The position numbers and the translations under genes are program-made. A stretch of DNA of 64,000 bases from Leuconostoc rapi (GTDB taxonomy: Bacteria; Bacillota; Bacilli; Lactobacillales; Lactobacillaceae). The stretch spans positions 1 through 64,000 of the forward strand of contig NZ_JAFBEK010000005.1 in NCBI RefSeq assembly GCF_016908715.1, in the 5' to 3' direction. Below, piece by piece: positions 56,158-64,000 of this stretch. Positions within the stretch are counted from its first letter, which is position 1; every line of letters starts with the position of its first letter. The notes beneath the pieces were generated by a model that was not told where the DNA came from, ran no database searches, and saw only the letters and a list, made by a program, of their open reading frames with translations.

Positions 56158-58018
56158 CCCAATCGTCCTCCTCAATGACAGCATCATCAACATAGGCTAG
56201 TGAGATGTAGAAGGTTGACCCTTCATTCTCTACGGAATCAACCCAAATACGCCCGTTAAACTTTTCGACCACTTCTTTGGAAATAGCCAATCCTAATCCC
56301 GTCCCACCTTGTGCGCGTGAACGCGACTTGTCAACGCGGAAAAAGCGATTAAAGATATTATCTAAGTCTTTACGTGGAATGCCTAAACCTTGATCCGAAA
56401 TACTCAAAATAGCCCGTGTTTTTGTTTTAATTAGTCGCGCAGTTATCGTCCCACCATCAGGTGAATACTTAACAGCATTATTCATAATATTATCTAACAC
56501 TTGGGTAAATTTATCTGGGTCAACTTCGACCCAAACATCTTCGTTTGTAAATTCACGTTGAATATTATAGCTTTTGTTCGGTGTATCTGCGTTCTTTGCA
56601 TCGTTTTCAATAATCATATCAAATCGGTTTAAAACGAAGTTAAATAAACTATTCAAGTTAATAACTTCTAGTTTAACTTCCATGGTACCCTGATCTAATC
56701 GCGATAGTGCTAATAAGTCATTAATCATACGAATCATTCGCTGTGTTTCATCTTGCACAACACCCAAAAAATTTTGGGCCATGTCAGGATCGTTAATAGC
56801 ACCCTCTGCTAAAGCATCAACGTATGATCTCACTGAAGTTAGTGGTGTTCGTAATTCGTGCGATACATTGGAAACAAACATGCGTCGCTCTGAATCAATA
56901 CGTTGTTGTTCGGTGATATTGTGCAACACAACGACTAAACCAGAAATAAACCCAGACTGTCGCTTAATCAGTGAGACATAAGCTTGTACCAATATATCTT
57001 TGCTATCATCAGATAGGTCAATTCGAAAATCTTCAAGGTTCTCTAACATATCACGTAACGTGCGTTTGCCTTTTAGCCGCAACAGATCAACAACATTTTT
57101 ACCAATGGCTGCTTCCCGATCAATACCAACAAAATTTGCTGCAGCCTGGTTAATAATTGTTATCTCACCACGCCGATTAGCAGCTAACACACCGTCCGCC
57201 ATGTGCGTCAAAACTGAATCTAAACGATTACGTTCAGCGTTGACGGTTTCTGTTGATTCTTCAACACGTGTTGATAATTCATTAACTGATTGTGCCAAAT
57301 GACCCAGCTCATCAGAACCATAAATATGATTTACCATGGAATAATCGCCGTTTGCAATTTTAGTCGTTTGCTCGTCAATTTGCGCAATGGGTCGTGTTAA
57401 CGTACGAGCAAGGAACAAGGCCAACATAATACTGACTAGCAGGGCAATTAATCCAGCAACCACAAATAATCGCATCACATTGTTAACATTCTGATAAACC
57501 GGTAATAAACTCGCTTTCACAATAATAATGCCTGTGATGTCTCGGACACGGTCCGTTGTGACGCCAAGTGTTGTCGTCACAAGTTCCTTTCGCTCACCAT
57601 TTTCATTGATTGTGCGTGATTTTAAAAAGGACTGTTCCCCTGCAATGGCTTTTTGTGCATTCAAATCCGTTGTTTTTTGACCAATCGTTTGTTGTCCAGA
57701 AACGGATAAAGTACCGCGAATTGTCCCTGTTTTATCAATAACCTGTGCTTCTTGCAAGTTCGTATTGTTTAAATCAGACAATACATCTTGAATCGCATGG
57801 TTACCAGCATTCACGTCTCGATCTTTTAGTGCCGTTGTAATTTGATCAGTCACATATTTTGGTAAAGTAATCTGCTGCTGAAATGTTGCTAAATTTTGTT
57901 GTTCTATTTGACGTACAAAAAACGCACCCAAAAGCTCGAGTGCGATAATCATCAGCAACACAAAAACAAGTGTGATGCGAAAACGTATAGATTTAAAAAA
58001 ATTCGTATTACTGTTCAT
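56147..58018 (-). CDS. walK: Cell-wall sensor histidine kinase WalK
   Basis: A 623-residue kinase: membrane helix 1 (about 14-33), an extracellular PAS-like domain, helix 2 (about 181-203), HAMP (about 204-257), cytoplasmic PAS (about 265-375), HisKA with His in FVSNVSHELRTPLTSVRSY, and HATPase with DNIMNNAVKYS and GTGLGLAIS. This is the full WalK layout of Bacillota. It senses cell-wall precursors and controls autolysins through WalR. A five-codon ORF (MRQQL) with AAGGAG overlaps its ATG by the sequence ATGA and may drive its translation. Confidence 0.95.
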   Translation of the reverse strand: MNSNTNFFKSIRFRITLVFVLLMIIALELLGAFFVRQIEQQNLATFQQQITLPKYVTDQITTALKDRDVNAGNHAIQDVLSDLNNTNLQEAQVIDKTGTIRGTLSVSGQQTIGQKTTDLNAQKAIAGEQSFLKSRTINENGERKELVTTTLGVTTDRVRDITGIIIVKASLLPVYQNVNNVMRLFVVAGLIALLVSIMLALFLARTLTRPIAQIDEQTTKIANGDYSMVNHIYGSDELGHLAQSVNELSTRVEESTETVNAERNRLDSVLTHMADGVLAANRRGEITIINQAAANFVGIDREAAIGKNVVDLLRLKGKRTLRDMLENLEDFRIDLSDDSKDILVQAYVSLIKRQSGFISGLVVVLHNITEQQRIDSERRMFVSNVSHELRTPLTSVRSYVDALAEGAINDPDMAQNFLGVVQDETQRMIRMINDLLALSRLDQGTMEVKLEVINLNSLFNFVLNRFDMIIENDAKNADTPNKSYNIQREFTNEDVWVEVDPDKFTQVLDNIMNNAVKYSPDGGTITARLIKTKTRAILSISDQGLGIPRKDLDNIFNRFFRVDKSRSRAQGGTGLGLAISKEVVEKFNGRIWVDSVENEGSTFYISLAYVDDAVIEEDDWDAE

Positions 58019-58137
58019 AATTGCTGACGCATTGCGTCTGTCTCCTTAGTGTATCAAACAGAAGAAGCCTCTTCACGACGCTGACGCTATGCGCTACCAG
58101 CTACAGAGCAAAGCAATTAATGTGATTTAGATATGGC

Positions 58138-58845
58138 TCACTCCGCATCCGGACGTAAATAATACCCAACACCACGACGTGTTGCCAACCAATTAGGGTG
58201 ACTTGGATTATCTTCAATTTTTTCACGTAAACGGCGTACTGTTACATCAACTGTTCGGACATCACCAAAATAATCATATCCCCAAACTTGTTGCAGTAAG
58301 TGTTCACGTGTCATAACTTGGCTAATGTGTTGTGCGAGGTAGTATAATAACTCAAATTCACGATGTGTCAATTCAATGTCTTGCCCCACTTTTGAAACCA
58401 TATAAGCTTGGGGATGAATTGTCAAATCACCGAGTTCTATATCTTCTGTGTTGGCCACAGTATCATCACTATGTTGTGCTACAGCTTTGCGACTACGTAA
58501 ATTAGCCTTAACTCGTGCTACCAATTCTCGGTTTGAAAATGGTTTAGTCACATAATCATCAGCGCCCATTTCTAATCCCAAAACTTTATCAATTTCAGAA
58601 TCTTTAGCTGTCACCATAATGATGGGTGTTTCTGATTTCGAACGAATTTGACGTAATACTTCAACACCATCAATTTCAGGCAACATTTGGTCAAGTAAAA
58701 CCAGATCCGGCTTCTCTTCGTTGAAAACGGTCAACGCTTCTTGACCGTCAGCTGCGGTGATCACTTCATAGCCTTCTTTTGTTAAATTAAATTTAATGAT
58801 ATCTGAGATTGGTTTCTCATCATCCACAACCAAAATTTTACTCAT
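58138..58845 (-). CDS. walR: Response regulator WalR
   Basis: A 235-residue OmpR-type regulator. The receiver has Asp in [13 protein letters not shown] and Lys in [17 protein letters not shown]. The C-terminal winged helix has the WalR pattern [38 protein letters not shown]. It is the essential regulator of peptidoglycan turnover genes. AGGAG precedes the ATG. First gene of the operon walR-walK-yycH-yycI-htrA; the gap to walK is 119 bases, unusually long. Confidence 0.96.
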   Translation of the reverse strand: MSKILVVDDEKPISDIIKFNLTKEGYEVITAADGQEALTVFNEEKPDLVLLDQMLPEIDGVEVLRQIRSKSETPIIMVTAKDSEIDKVLGLEMGADDYVTKPFSNRELVARVKANLRSRKAVAQHSDDTVANTEDIELGDLTIHPQAYMVSKVGQDIELTHREFELLYYLAQHISQVMTREHLLQQVWGYDYFGDVRTVDVTVRRLREKIEDNPSHPNWLATRRGVGYYLRPDAE

Positions 58846-58928
58846 GGACGTTCTCCTAACGTGTTTCTAATAGTTTGTCTATGTTTAAGTATATCATTTT
58901 TCTGTCATTCTGTAATATTTAACACACA

Positions 58929-58950
58929 AAAAACCGATTTACTCGGTTTC
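58929..58950 (-). terminator. Terminator of prs
   Basis: Stem AAACCGA/TCGGTTT, loop GTAAA, six T residues on minus. Confidence 0.75.
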
Positions 58951-58978
58951 AATGTCAAAATAACACGATATTGGTCGT

Positions 58979-59959
58979 TTAATGTGATCGCCGGTGGAAA
59001 CGACTTTTGAATAATGACGAAATTGCTTCATTATTGCTGATACGTCGAATCGCCTCGCCAATCAATTCACCAACGGATACAATTTCGAGTTTGTCGAATT
59101 TTTTATCTGCTGGCAAATTAATAGAATCAGTTAAAATAACTTTTGTAAAAACAGAATTCTGAAGGCGTTCCACTGCAGGTCCTGAAAATACAGCATGTGA
59201 AGCAACAACATATACTTCTTTAGCACCGTGTGCCATGACTAATTCAGCGCCTTGTGTAATGGTCCCAGCAGTGTCAATCATATCATCAATCATAATTGCT
59301 GTTTTACCTTGAACATCACCAACAATACTACCAATTTCAGCAACATTTGGTTTTGGTCGGCGCTTGTCAATAACAGCAACCGGTGACTCTAACGACAGCA
59401 TATTATTCAAATTGCGTGCGCGTGTCATACCACCATGATCTGGAGAAACAATAACTGAATTATGCTTATCCGCAATGCCCGACTCGATTAAATAGTCAGC
59501 CAACAATGGTGCAGCCTGTAGATGATCCATCGGAATATCAAAGAAACCTTGAATTTGTGCAGCATGCAAGTCTAGTGCCAAAACGCGAGTTGTTCCTGCA
59601 CGTTCCAACATATTGGCAACGAGCTTTGCCGTGATTGGTTCACGTGATCGCGCCTTACGATCTTGACGTGCATAGCCATAATATGGCAAGACAACGTTAA
59701 TTTGATTGGCAGATGCACGACGCAACGCATCAATCATAATCAACAACTCCATCAAGTTATCATTGACTGGGGCAGAAGTCGATTGGATAACGAAAACGTT
59801 ATCGCCGCGAATACTCTCTTCAATGTTAATCTGTACTTCACCATCAGCAAATCGCTTCACAGATATCTCGCTCAAAGGCACGCCAACTGATTCAGCAATT
59901 TTTTTTGCAAGTGGCTCATTTGAGCTTAAAGAAAAAAGTTTCAATTTAGGTTCTGGCAT
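58979..59959 (-). CDS. prs: Ribose-phosphate pyrophosphokinase
   Basis: A 326-residue PRPP synthetase. The motif [18 protein letters not shown] binds metal, [21 protein letters not shown] is the ATP-binding flexible loop region, and [14 protein letters not shown] is the PRPP-binding loop. It makes PRPP for nucleotide, His and Trp synthesis. The ATG at 59959 follows TTGGAG. It is separated from the usual glmU neighbour. Confidence 0.96.
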   Translation of the reverse strand: MPEPKLKLFSLSSNEPLAKKIAESVGVPLSEISVKRFADGEVQINIEESIRGDNVFVIQSTSAPVNDNLMELLIMIDALRRASANQINVVLPYYGYARQDRKARSREPITAKLVANMLERAGTTRVLALDLHAAQIQGFFDIPMDHLQAAPLLADYLIESGIADKHNSVIVSPDHGGMTRARNLNNMLSLESPVAVIDKRRPKPNVAEIGSIVGDVQGKTAIMIDDMIDTAGTITQGAELVMAHGAKEVYVVASHAVFSGPAVERLQNSVFTKVILTDSINLPADKKFDKLEIVSVGELIGEAIRRISNNEAISSLFKSRFHRRSH

Positions 59960-60008
59960 GTTTAGCTCCAACTATTTTATGTGAAATTCACGTCCATGTT
60001 TATTTTAA

Positions 60009-60058
60009 CAAAAAAGATTAACAAAAGCCACTCACGTTCAACGCTTTGTTAATCTTTT
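60009..60058 (-). terminator. Terminator of tpx
   Basis: A stem AAAGATTAACAAAGC with its near-complement and a loop of sixteen bases, followed by a T run on minus. Confidence 0.75.
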
Positions 60059-60107
60059 AAACATAAATTTGATAAGCATGATTGTTATGTTTGCCTAAAA
60101 AATACGG

Positions 60108-60608
60108 TTATGCAATCAAAAATGACTTCAATGCTGTCAATGCTTCATCATAATTAGGTTCTTCTGATATTTCAGGTACAATTTGTGCATAACGTACAAC
60201 ACCTTGTTCGTCAACAATGTAAACAGCACGTGCATCAAATCCTTGTGCTGGTACATAAAGCTTTGTAGCATAACCAAACGATTCTTGCTCGTCTGATAGC
60301 ATGCGCAAATTATGCACACCTTCAGCCGCACACCAGTCGCGCTGTTCTGCAACAGAATTCGTCGAAACAGTCAAAAATTGTACATCATTAAATTGATCAA
60401 CTGTTTGATTAAAATGGCGTGTTTGCAAAGAGCACGTGCCAGTGTTTAGATCTGGTACAACGGAAATCAAAGTTAGCTTACCAACTAAGTCAGCGGTCTT
60501 AACCTTATCACCATGTTCATCCTCTAGCTTGAAATGTGGTAGTGTTTCACCAACTTTTAGTGGTTCTCCAACTAATTCTGTTACTTCTCCTGATAATAAT
60601 ACATTCAT
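60108..60608 (-). CDS. tpx: Thiol peroxidase Tpx (2-Cys peroxiredoxin)
   Basis: A 166-residue peroxiredoxin. The peroxidatic Cys is in PDLNTGTCSLQTRHF and the resolving Cys in EQRDWCAAEGV, the Tpx arrangement. It reduces peroxides with thioredoxin. The ATG at 60608 follows GGAGG; a frame extended to 60653 reads through this site. It is on its own, before a hydrolase gene on the same strand. Confidence 0.95.
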   Translation of the reverse strand: MNVLLSGEVTELVGEPLKVGETLPHFKLEDEHGDKVKTADLVGKLTLISVVPDLNTGTCSLQTRHFNQTVDQFNDVQFLTVSTNSVAEQRDWCAAEGVHNLRMLSDEQESFGYATKLYVPAQGFDARAVYIVDEQGVVRYAQIVPEISEEPNYDEALTALKSFLIA

Positions 60609-60674
60609 TTTGCGACCTCCGCATATTTTTTTCTGCTTAAAACAGTTTTCCAAAATTAATTGTTTCGCATTAGG

Positions 60675-61490
60675 TTAATCCAGCACAAACGCTTTGATGG
60701 CTTGTGCCACACCTGAGTGATTATTGGTAGCTGTTTCATAATCAGCAATAGCTTTTAATTCTGGAATTGCGTTCCCCATTGCCACACCAACACCAGCTTG
60801 TTCTATCATTGAATAGTCATTTGCTTGATCACCAATAGCCATTGTTTGTATATGTTCAATGCCTAAAACATCCGCCAAGGCAAGCAACGCATTTCCCTTA
60901 GAAGCTTGACGGTCAATAAATTCTAAGTTATTAGCCGTTGATCGAATCACATTAACATGATTTAAAATTTCAGTTGGTATTGCTGCTTGCACTTTATCTA
61001 ATTCTTGACTTTCAGCATTGGCAATTGCCTTAATAAATTCGACCTTTTCCAAGTCAGTTTCTGTGTCTAAAACAAATAATGGCAAATTAACTAGACTATT
61101 TTCAAAACTAGCCCAAGGATGGATTTTATGATTTGTCGTATAGGCAGCATCGTGCGTTTCAACTTGTACGTAAGTATCTTGCGTTAGCATAAAATTGTTG
61201 ACTTCTTGAAATTCCTTAACAGCTAGTGGTTGCCGAAATAATGTTTTTTCACCGTCTGCCGTTTGGACCAAACCACCGTTATATGTGATCACGTATTGAT
61301 CGTTACCCTGAATACCCAAATCAGCTAAAATATCACGGACCCCTGGCAAAGGTCTCCCAGTTGTAATAACTATTTTAACATCGTTTGCCAAAGCTTGCTG
61401 AACACTTGCTTTCACTTCTTGTGTAATTTCTCGTTGATCATTAAGTAGTGTGCCGTCGATATCAATTGAAACAATTTTAATTTTTGACAT
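60675..61490 (-). CDS. HAD-superfamily Cof-type phosphatase
   Basis: A 271-residue HAD hydrolase of type IIB. Motif I is VSIDIDGTLLND, motif II TTGR, and motif IV TMAIGDQANDYSMI. Cof-type enzymes act on sugar phosphates, flavin mononucleotide or related compounds; the substrate cannot be told. The start at 61490 fits the family N-terminus but has no good ribosome site. An in-frame ATG at 61526 with AAGG upstream would add 12 residues. Confidence 0.85.
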   Translation of the reverse strand: MSKIKIVSIDIDGTLLNDQREITQEVKASVQQALANDVKIVITTGRPLPGVRDILADLGIQGNDQYVITYNGGLVQTADGEKTLFRQPLAVKEFQEVNNFMLTQDTYVQVETHDAAYTTNHKIHPWASFENSLVNLPLFVLDTETDLEKVEFIKAIANAESQELDKVQAAIPTEILNHVNVIRSTANNLEFIDRQASKGNALLALADVLGIEHIQTMAIGDQANDYSMIEQAGVGVAMGNAIPELKAIADYETATNNHSGVAQAIKAFVLD

Positions 61491-61499
61491 GGTATGTGT

Positions 61500-61575
61500 C
61501 GTCTTTGTAATCAGATTACGCGTCATTGTCAATGCCTTGACACTGGACGCGTGTACAGTTACTTTCTCCTTCGTT
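61500..61575 (-). promoter_or_regulatory. Structured 5' leader of the HAD gene
   Basis: A good AAGGAG lies at 61566-61571. Between it and the ATG at 61490 two hairpins can form: ACGCGT/ACGCGT (61547-61552 with 61518-61523) enclosing TGTCA/TGACA, and an alternative GTAATC/GATTAC. A minus -10 TATAAT lies about 70 bases further upstream. Confidence 0.4.
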
Positions 61576-61696
61576 AAAAATAATTGCGTTAGTACCTATC
61601 ATGAATCTTGCACTTTGTAAGTTCATAATTACATTATAGCAAAGAAAGCGATTACAGTGCATTAAAACCACAGCACTAATTAATCTATTTAAGGTA

Positions 61697-62929
61697 CTAT
61701 TCCGTCCTGTTTTCACGAAGCATCACAACAGCCAGATACGTAAACCACATGCTCACCACTGTTGCACCAAGCAACAATACTGCTGCACCGATGTGACCGA
61801 TGAACACCGAAACACTGACAATCCCTGATGATAAAATATAGCCAACCGGTCTTGTTGCTGCACTAAAGCCACTATATGCACCAATTTTATTTGGATTCAT
61901 CATCTCAGCTCGAAGCGATTGATTAGCGGGAGTCACAATCATTTCGCCCATTGTTAATACGACCGCTACAATCAATAGCGGCCAAAAATCAGTGAGTAAA
62001 AACATCAAAGCAAAACTACCACCCTGTATGGCAATACCTACAAGACTCGCTTTGAGATTTGACCAGTTTGCAAACAATTTTGTCATGGTCCCCATCAATA
62101 GTACAATCAAGAAAGTATTTACAATAGTAATGACTGACAACATACGTTGTCCAAAAATGGGAATACCCATCACAGTAATGCTATGAAACGTCTGCGCCAG
62201 ATGGGCTGCTAAATAATAATCTGGTGATGAGAAAATAACAACGGCGCCAATACCAGCTACCATAAACTTTAAATAACGCTTATCTGAAAATACTGTGCGG
62301 TAACTTTTTAATACATCCCACACCGACTGTCCCTTACTTTGGCGTTTCTCTTTTTGAAATGTTTCAGTAATCCAAAACAAAACAATCAATAGGCTTATAA
62401 TTGCACCTACTGCTGTCCCAACCAGTAATTCAAATCGTGCTGTTTTGAAGAACCAACCGCCCAATGCAGCACCAATCATAACAGAAAGGTTCACGACCCA
62501 ATACATCATTGCGTATATAAACTTACGATTTTGCAATGTTGAAACATCAATCATCATCGCTTCTTCTGCCGGTGAGGCGAAGCTCATCCCCACTGTGGCC
62601 AGTAGAAATCCAAAAAAAGTCACGTATGGATTAATATAAATTGGTGAATTCATAGCTGCTGCAATCGTATAGCCAATTGCCATTGCTCCGATACCGCTTA
62701 ACATAACCCGTTTACGGCCCCAAACGTCAGCCAGATGTCCACCGTATAGTCCTGCAATGAACCCTGCTACTTGGACAAAAACTAACAAAATCCCCGTGAT
62801 ACCGGCACCAAAATAGGCAACATAATAGATTGTCATGTTAGGACCAACAGATGATCCGATAGCAATCGTAATAAACATAATTACAATGCGTAATTGAATA
62901 TTACGATCTAGTTTAAAAAAATCTGACAT
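61697..62929 (-). CDS. MFS transporter, drug-resistance type
   Basis: A 410-residue transporter with twelve helices. The motif A GLYGGHLADVWGRKRVMLSG between helices 2 and 3 is intact. It resembles the LAB multidrug MFS group. GAGGGG precedes the ATG at 62929; the longer frame to 62965 has no ribosome site. It lies upstream of the HAD gene with a 206-base gap. Substrate unknown. Confidence 0.85.
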   Translation of the reverse strand: MSDFFKLDRNIQLRIVIMFITIAIGSSVGPNMTIYYVAYFGAGITGILLVFVQVAGFIAGLYGGHLADVWGRKRVMLSGIGAMAIGYTIAAAMNSPIYINPYVTFFGFLLATVGMSFASPAEEAMMIDVSTLQNRKFIYAMMYWVVNLSVMIGAALGGWFFKTARFELLVGTAVGAIISLLIVLFWITETFQKEKRQSKGQSVWDVLKSYRTVFSDKRYLKFMVAGIGAVVIFSSPDYYLAAHLAQTFHSITVMGIPIFGQRMLSVITIVNTFLIVLLMGTMTKLFANWSNLKASLVGIAIQGGSFALMFLLTDFWPLLIVAVVLTMGEMIVTPANQSLRAEMMNPNKIGAYSGFSAATRPVGYILSSGIVSVSVFIGHIGAAVLLLGATVVSMWFTYLAVVMLRENRTE

Positions 62930-63087
62930 GAAAATCCCCTCATTATCTAAGCTTGATTCTATCATCTCATTCCAATAAAGTATGACTATTTTCTTATTTT
63001 AAAAGCCATGCATATGAAGCTTATCATATCAAATTCCACAGTAATTTACAATATAAATACGACCTATCATTACTTCTGGTTTCATCA

Positions 63088-63612
63088 TTAAAACAGTAAG
63101 GCTTGCGCTCGAGTTAATAAGGTACTGTCGTTTACATCATTATAATTATTTATTTTTATGGCTTCCTCTAAGGACGTCCAGCGTACCGCTTCAATCTCTG
63201 AACTTTGATAAACTAAATTGGTCAATGATGCGTCAATACACACTGTAAACCAATCTTCAATCCAATCGGGATACTTGATTGAATTAACAAATTGTAAGCG
63301 ATCCGACGTAACCAATAAATTTAATTCTTCTGATAATTCACGCATTAAAGCTTGTCTGCTGCTCTCGCCAGTCAGGGCAGACCCACCTGTAGCCGATGTC
63401 CATACACCTGGGTAGCTCATTTTATTGAATGATCGTTGTTGCATTAATATTTGACCATCAACATTAAAAATCAAAGCATTGACTACCAGGTGATAGTCCC
63501 CATTACCTAGTTTACGTCCTCTTAAATGTTTACGCCCTGTTAAATGTCTATTTGCATCATAAATATCCCAGATTTCACCTAATTTATCTGCACGCTCATC
63601 TTTTTTATACAA
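63088..63612 (-). CDS. NUDIX hydrolase (YfcD/IDI-like)
   Basis: A 174-residue single-domain NUDIX protein. The box starts GGSALTGESSRQALMRELSE and keeps the catalytic RELSEEL, with Asn in place of the usual late Gly. The N-terminal EIWDIYDANRHLTGRKHLRG and the QQRSFNKMSYPGVWTSATGG pattern resemble YfcD and isopentenyl-diphosphate isomerase type 1. The start is TTG at 63612, eight bases after AGGA. Substrate unknown. Confidence 0.8.
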   Translation of the reverse strand: MYKKDERADKLGEIWDIYDANRHLTGRKHLRGRKLGNGDYHLVVNALIFNVDGQILMQQRSFNKMSYPGVWTSATGGSALTGESSRQALMRELSEELNLLVTSDRLQFVNSIKYPDWIEDWFTVCIDASLTNLVYQSSEIEAVRWTSLEEAIKINNYNDVNDSTLLTRAQALLF

Positions 63613-63660
63613 ATCCGTGTCCTTTTCCTAATTCAATTAACAGTCTAATTACCAAGACAT

Positions 63661-63700
63661 AAAAAAGTGAACCAAGCGTGTGCTTGGTTCACTTTATTTA
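63661..63700 (-). terminator. Terminator of the phosphoketolase gene
   Basis: Stem AAAGTGAACCAAGC/GCTTGGTTCACTTT with loop of four bases and a T run on minus. Confidence 0.9.
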
Positions 63701-63747
63701 CTAGCGAATTAAATCATACAATGATTCAGGCTGGCCTTTAAATTAAA

Positions 63748-64000
63748 TTACTTCAAAGGTGACCAGTTCCAATCAGTGAATTCTTCAATATCACGTCCTT
63801 CGTTACGAGTAACTTCGAAATGCTTTGCAAGCGTTGCATCCATCTTTTCAATAAATGTATCCGCAGCAGCTTGGTCAATTGTACCATTAGCTGACAAAAC
63901 TTCGGCTGCTTCTTTAGCTTGATGGAAACGATCCAAGTGTGAATAAACACGCATATCGTAAGTTGTTGTGATATCACCATCTTCACGATAACCGTGAACA
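63748..64000 (-). CDS. xpkA: Xylulose-5-P/fructose-6-P phosphoketolase, C-terminal fragment
   Basis: Only the last 83 residues are in the window; the gene continues beyond the right edge. The stretch VHGYREDGDITTTYDMRVYS and the following HLDRFHQAKEAAEVL, and the terminal EGRDIEEFTDWNWSPLK, are diagnostic of the phosphoketolase C-terminus. This thiamine-diphosphate enzyme splits xylulose 5-phosphate into acetyl phosphate and glyceraldehyde 3-phosphate. It is the key step of heterolactic fermentation, which helps identify the organism. A shorter frame starting at 63954 is not a separate gene. Confidence 0.93.
   Translation of the reverse strand, partial: VHGYREDGDITTTYDMRVYSHLDRFHQAKEAAEVLSANGTIDQAAADTFIEKMDATLAKHFEVTRNEGRDIEEFTDWNWSPLK

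Noticed and set aside
63748-63954. Separate 68-residue gene at the right edge
   Set aside because: The frame stays open to the edge with phosphoketolase sequence, so it is the C-terminus of xpkA.

Overview
The window is a low-GC Gram-positive (Bacillota) chromosome, almost certainly from a heterofermentative lactic acid bacterium of the Leuconostocaceae, most likely Leuconostoc. Evidence: the 3' end of a phosphoketolase gene lies at the right edge; the Ddl ligase carries Phe261, the residue linked to D-Ala-D-Lac synthesis and intrinsic vancomycin resistance in Leuconostoc mesenteroides; T-box and lysine riboswitch control is present; and the gene set (ezrA, mbl/mreB-rodA, walRK-yycHI-htrA, rlmH, clpL, rarA-6S RNA) is typical. 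No insertion sequence, prophage, CRISPR array or integron was seen; this looks like core genome. About 45 of some 55 genes lie on the minus strand, so the replication fork probably travels leftward through the window.

Layout. 1-0.3 kb: two tandem minus-strand promoters of rRNA type that fire off the left edge. 0.3-8.5 kb: a PfoR-like membrane protein, an aromatic-type aminotransferase behind a leader-peptide attenuator, a guanylate-kinase-like protein, an amino-acid permease, a GNAT enzyme, ezrA and rpsD. 8.6-11.2 kb: yueI, rarA, 6S RNA and a universal stress protein. 11.4-17 kb: a cell-envelope block (TPR regulator, ddl, a DUF2785 gene, rodA, a DUF2969 gene, mreB). 17.3-27.6 kb: a methionine T-box gene, topA, lysP with its lysine riboswitch, an LCP protein, trpS and a PanE-family reductase. 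27.6-34.2 kb: a NUDIX-DUF1810 fusion, a nucleoid protein, and an organic-acid cluster (CitA/CitB-like two-component pair, D-2-hydroxyacid dehydrogenase, AEC transporter). 34.5-40.4 kb: a complete trehalose operon (pgmB, trehalose-6-phosphate phosphorylase, EIIABC, TreR). 40.6-51.7 kb: clpL, rlmCD, a PadR pair, two tRNAs, an AI-2E-family protein, mutY, an MFS exporter and thiD. 51.7-60 kb: rlmH, a dense DnaA-box cluster, the walRK operon with htrA, and prs. 60-64 kb: tpx, a HAD phosphatase, an MFS transporter, a NUDIX protein and the xpk 3' end.

How it works together. The cell-wall genes (ddl, rodA, mreB, LCP, WalRK) form one theme; the D-2-hydroxyacid dehydrogenase may relate to D-hydroxyacid supply. 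Amino-acid genes are controlled by four different RNA devices: an aromatic leader peptide, a Met T-box, a lysine riboswitch and probably an S4 leader. The most interesting observations are the aromatic leader peptide (18 codons, with F-Y-F-W-Y-F near its end), the loss of every Fe-S cysteine in both MutY and RlmCD, a hairpin that appears to bring a distant Shine-Dalgarno next to the rlmCD start, and a cluster of seven perfect DnaA boxes away from dnaA.
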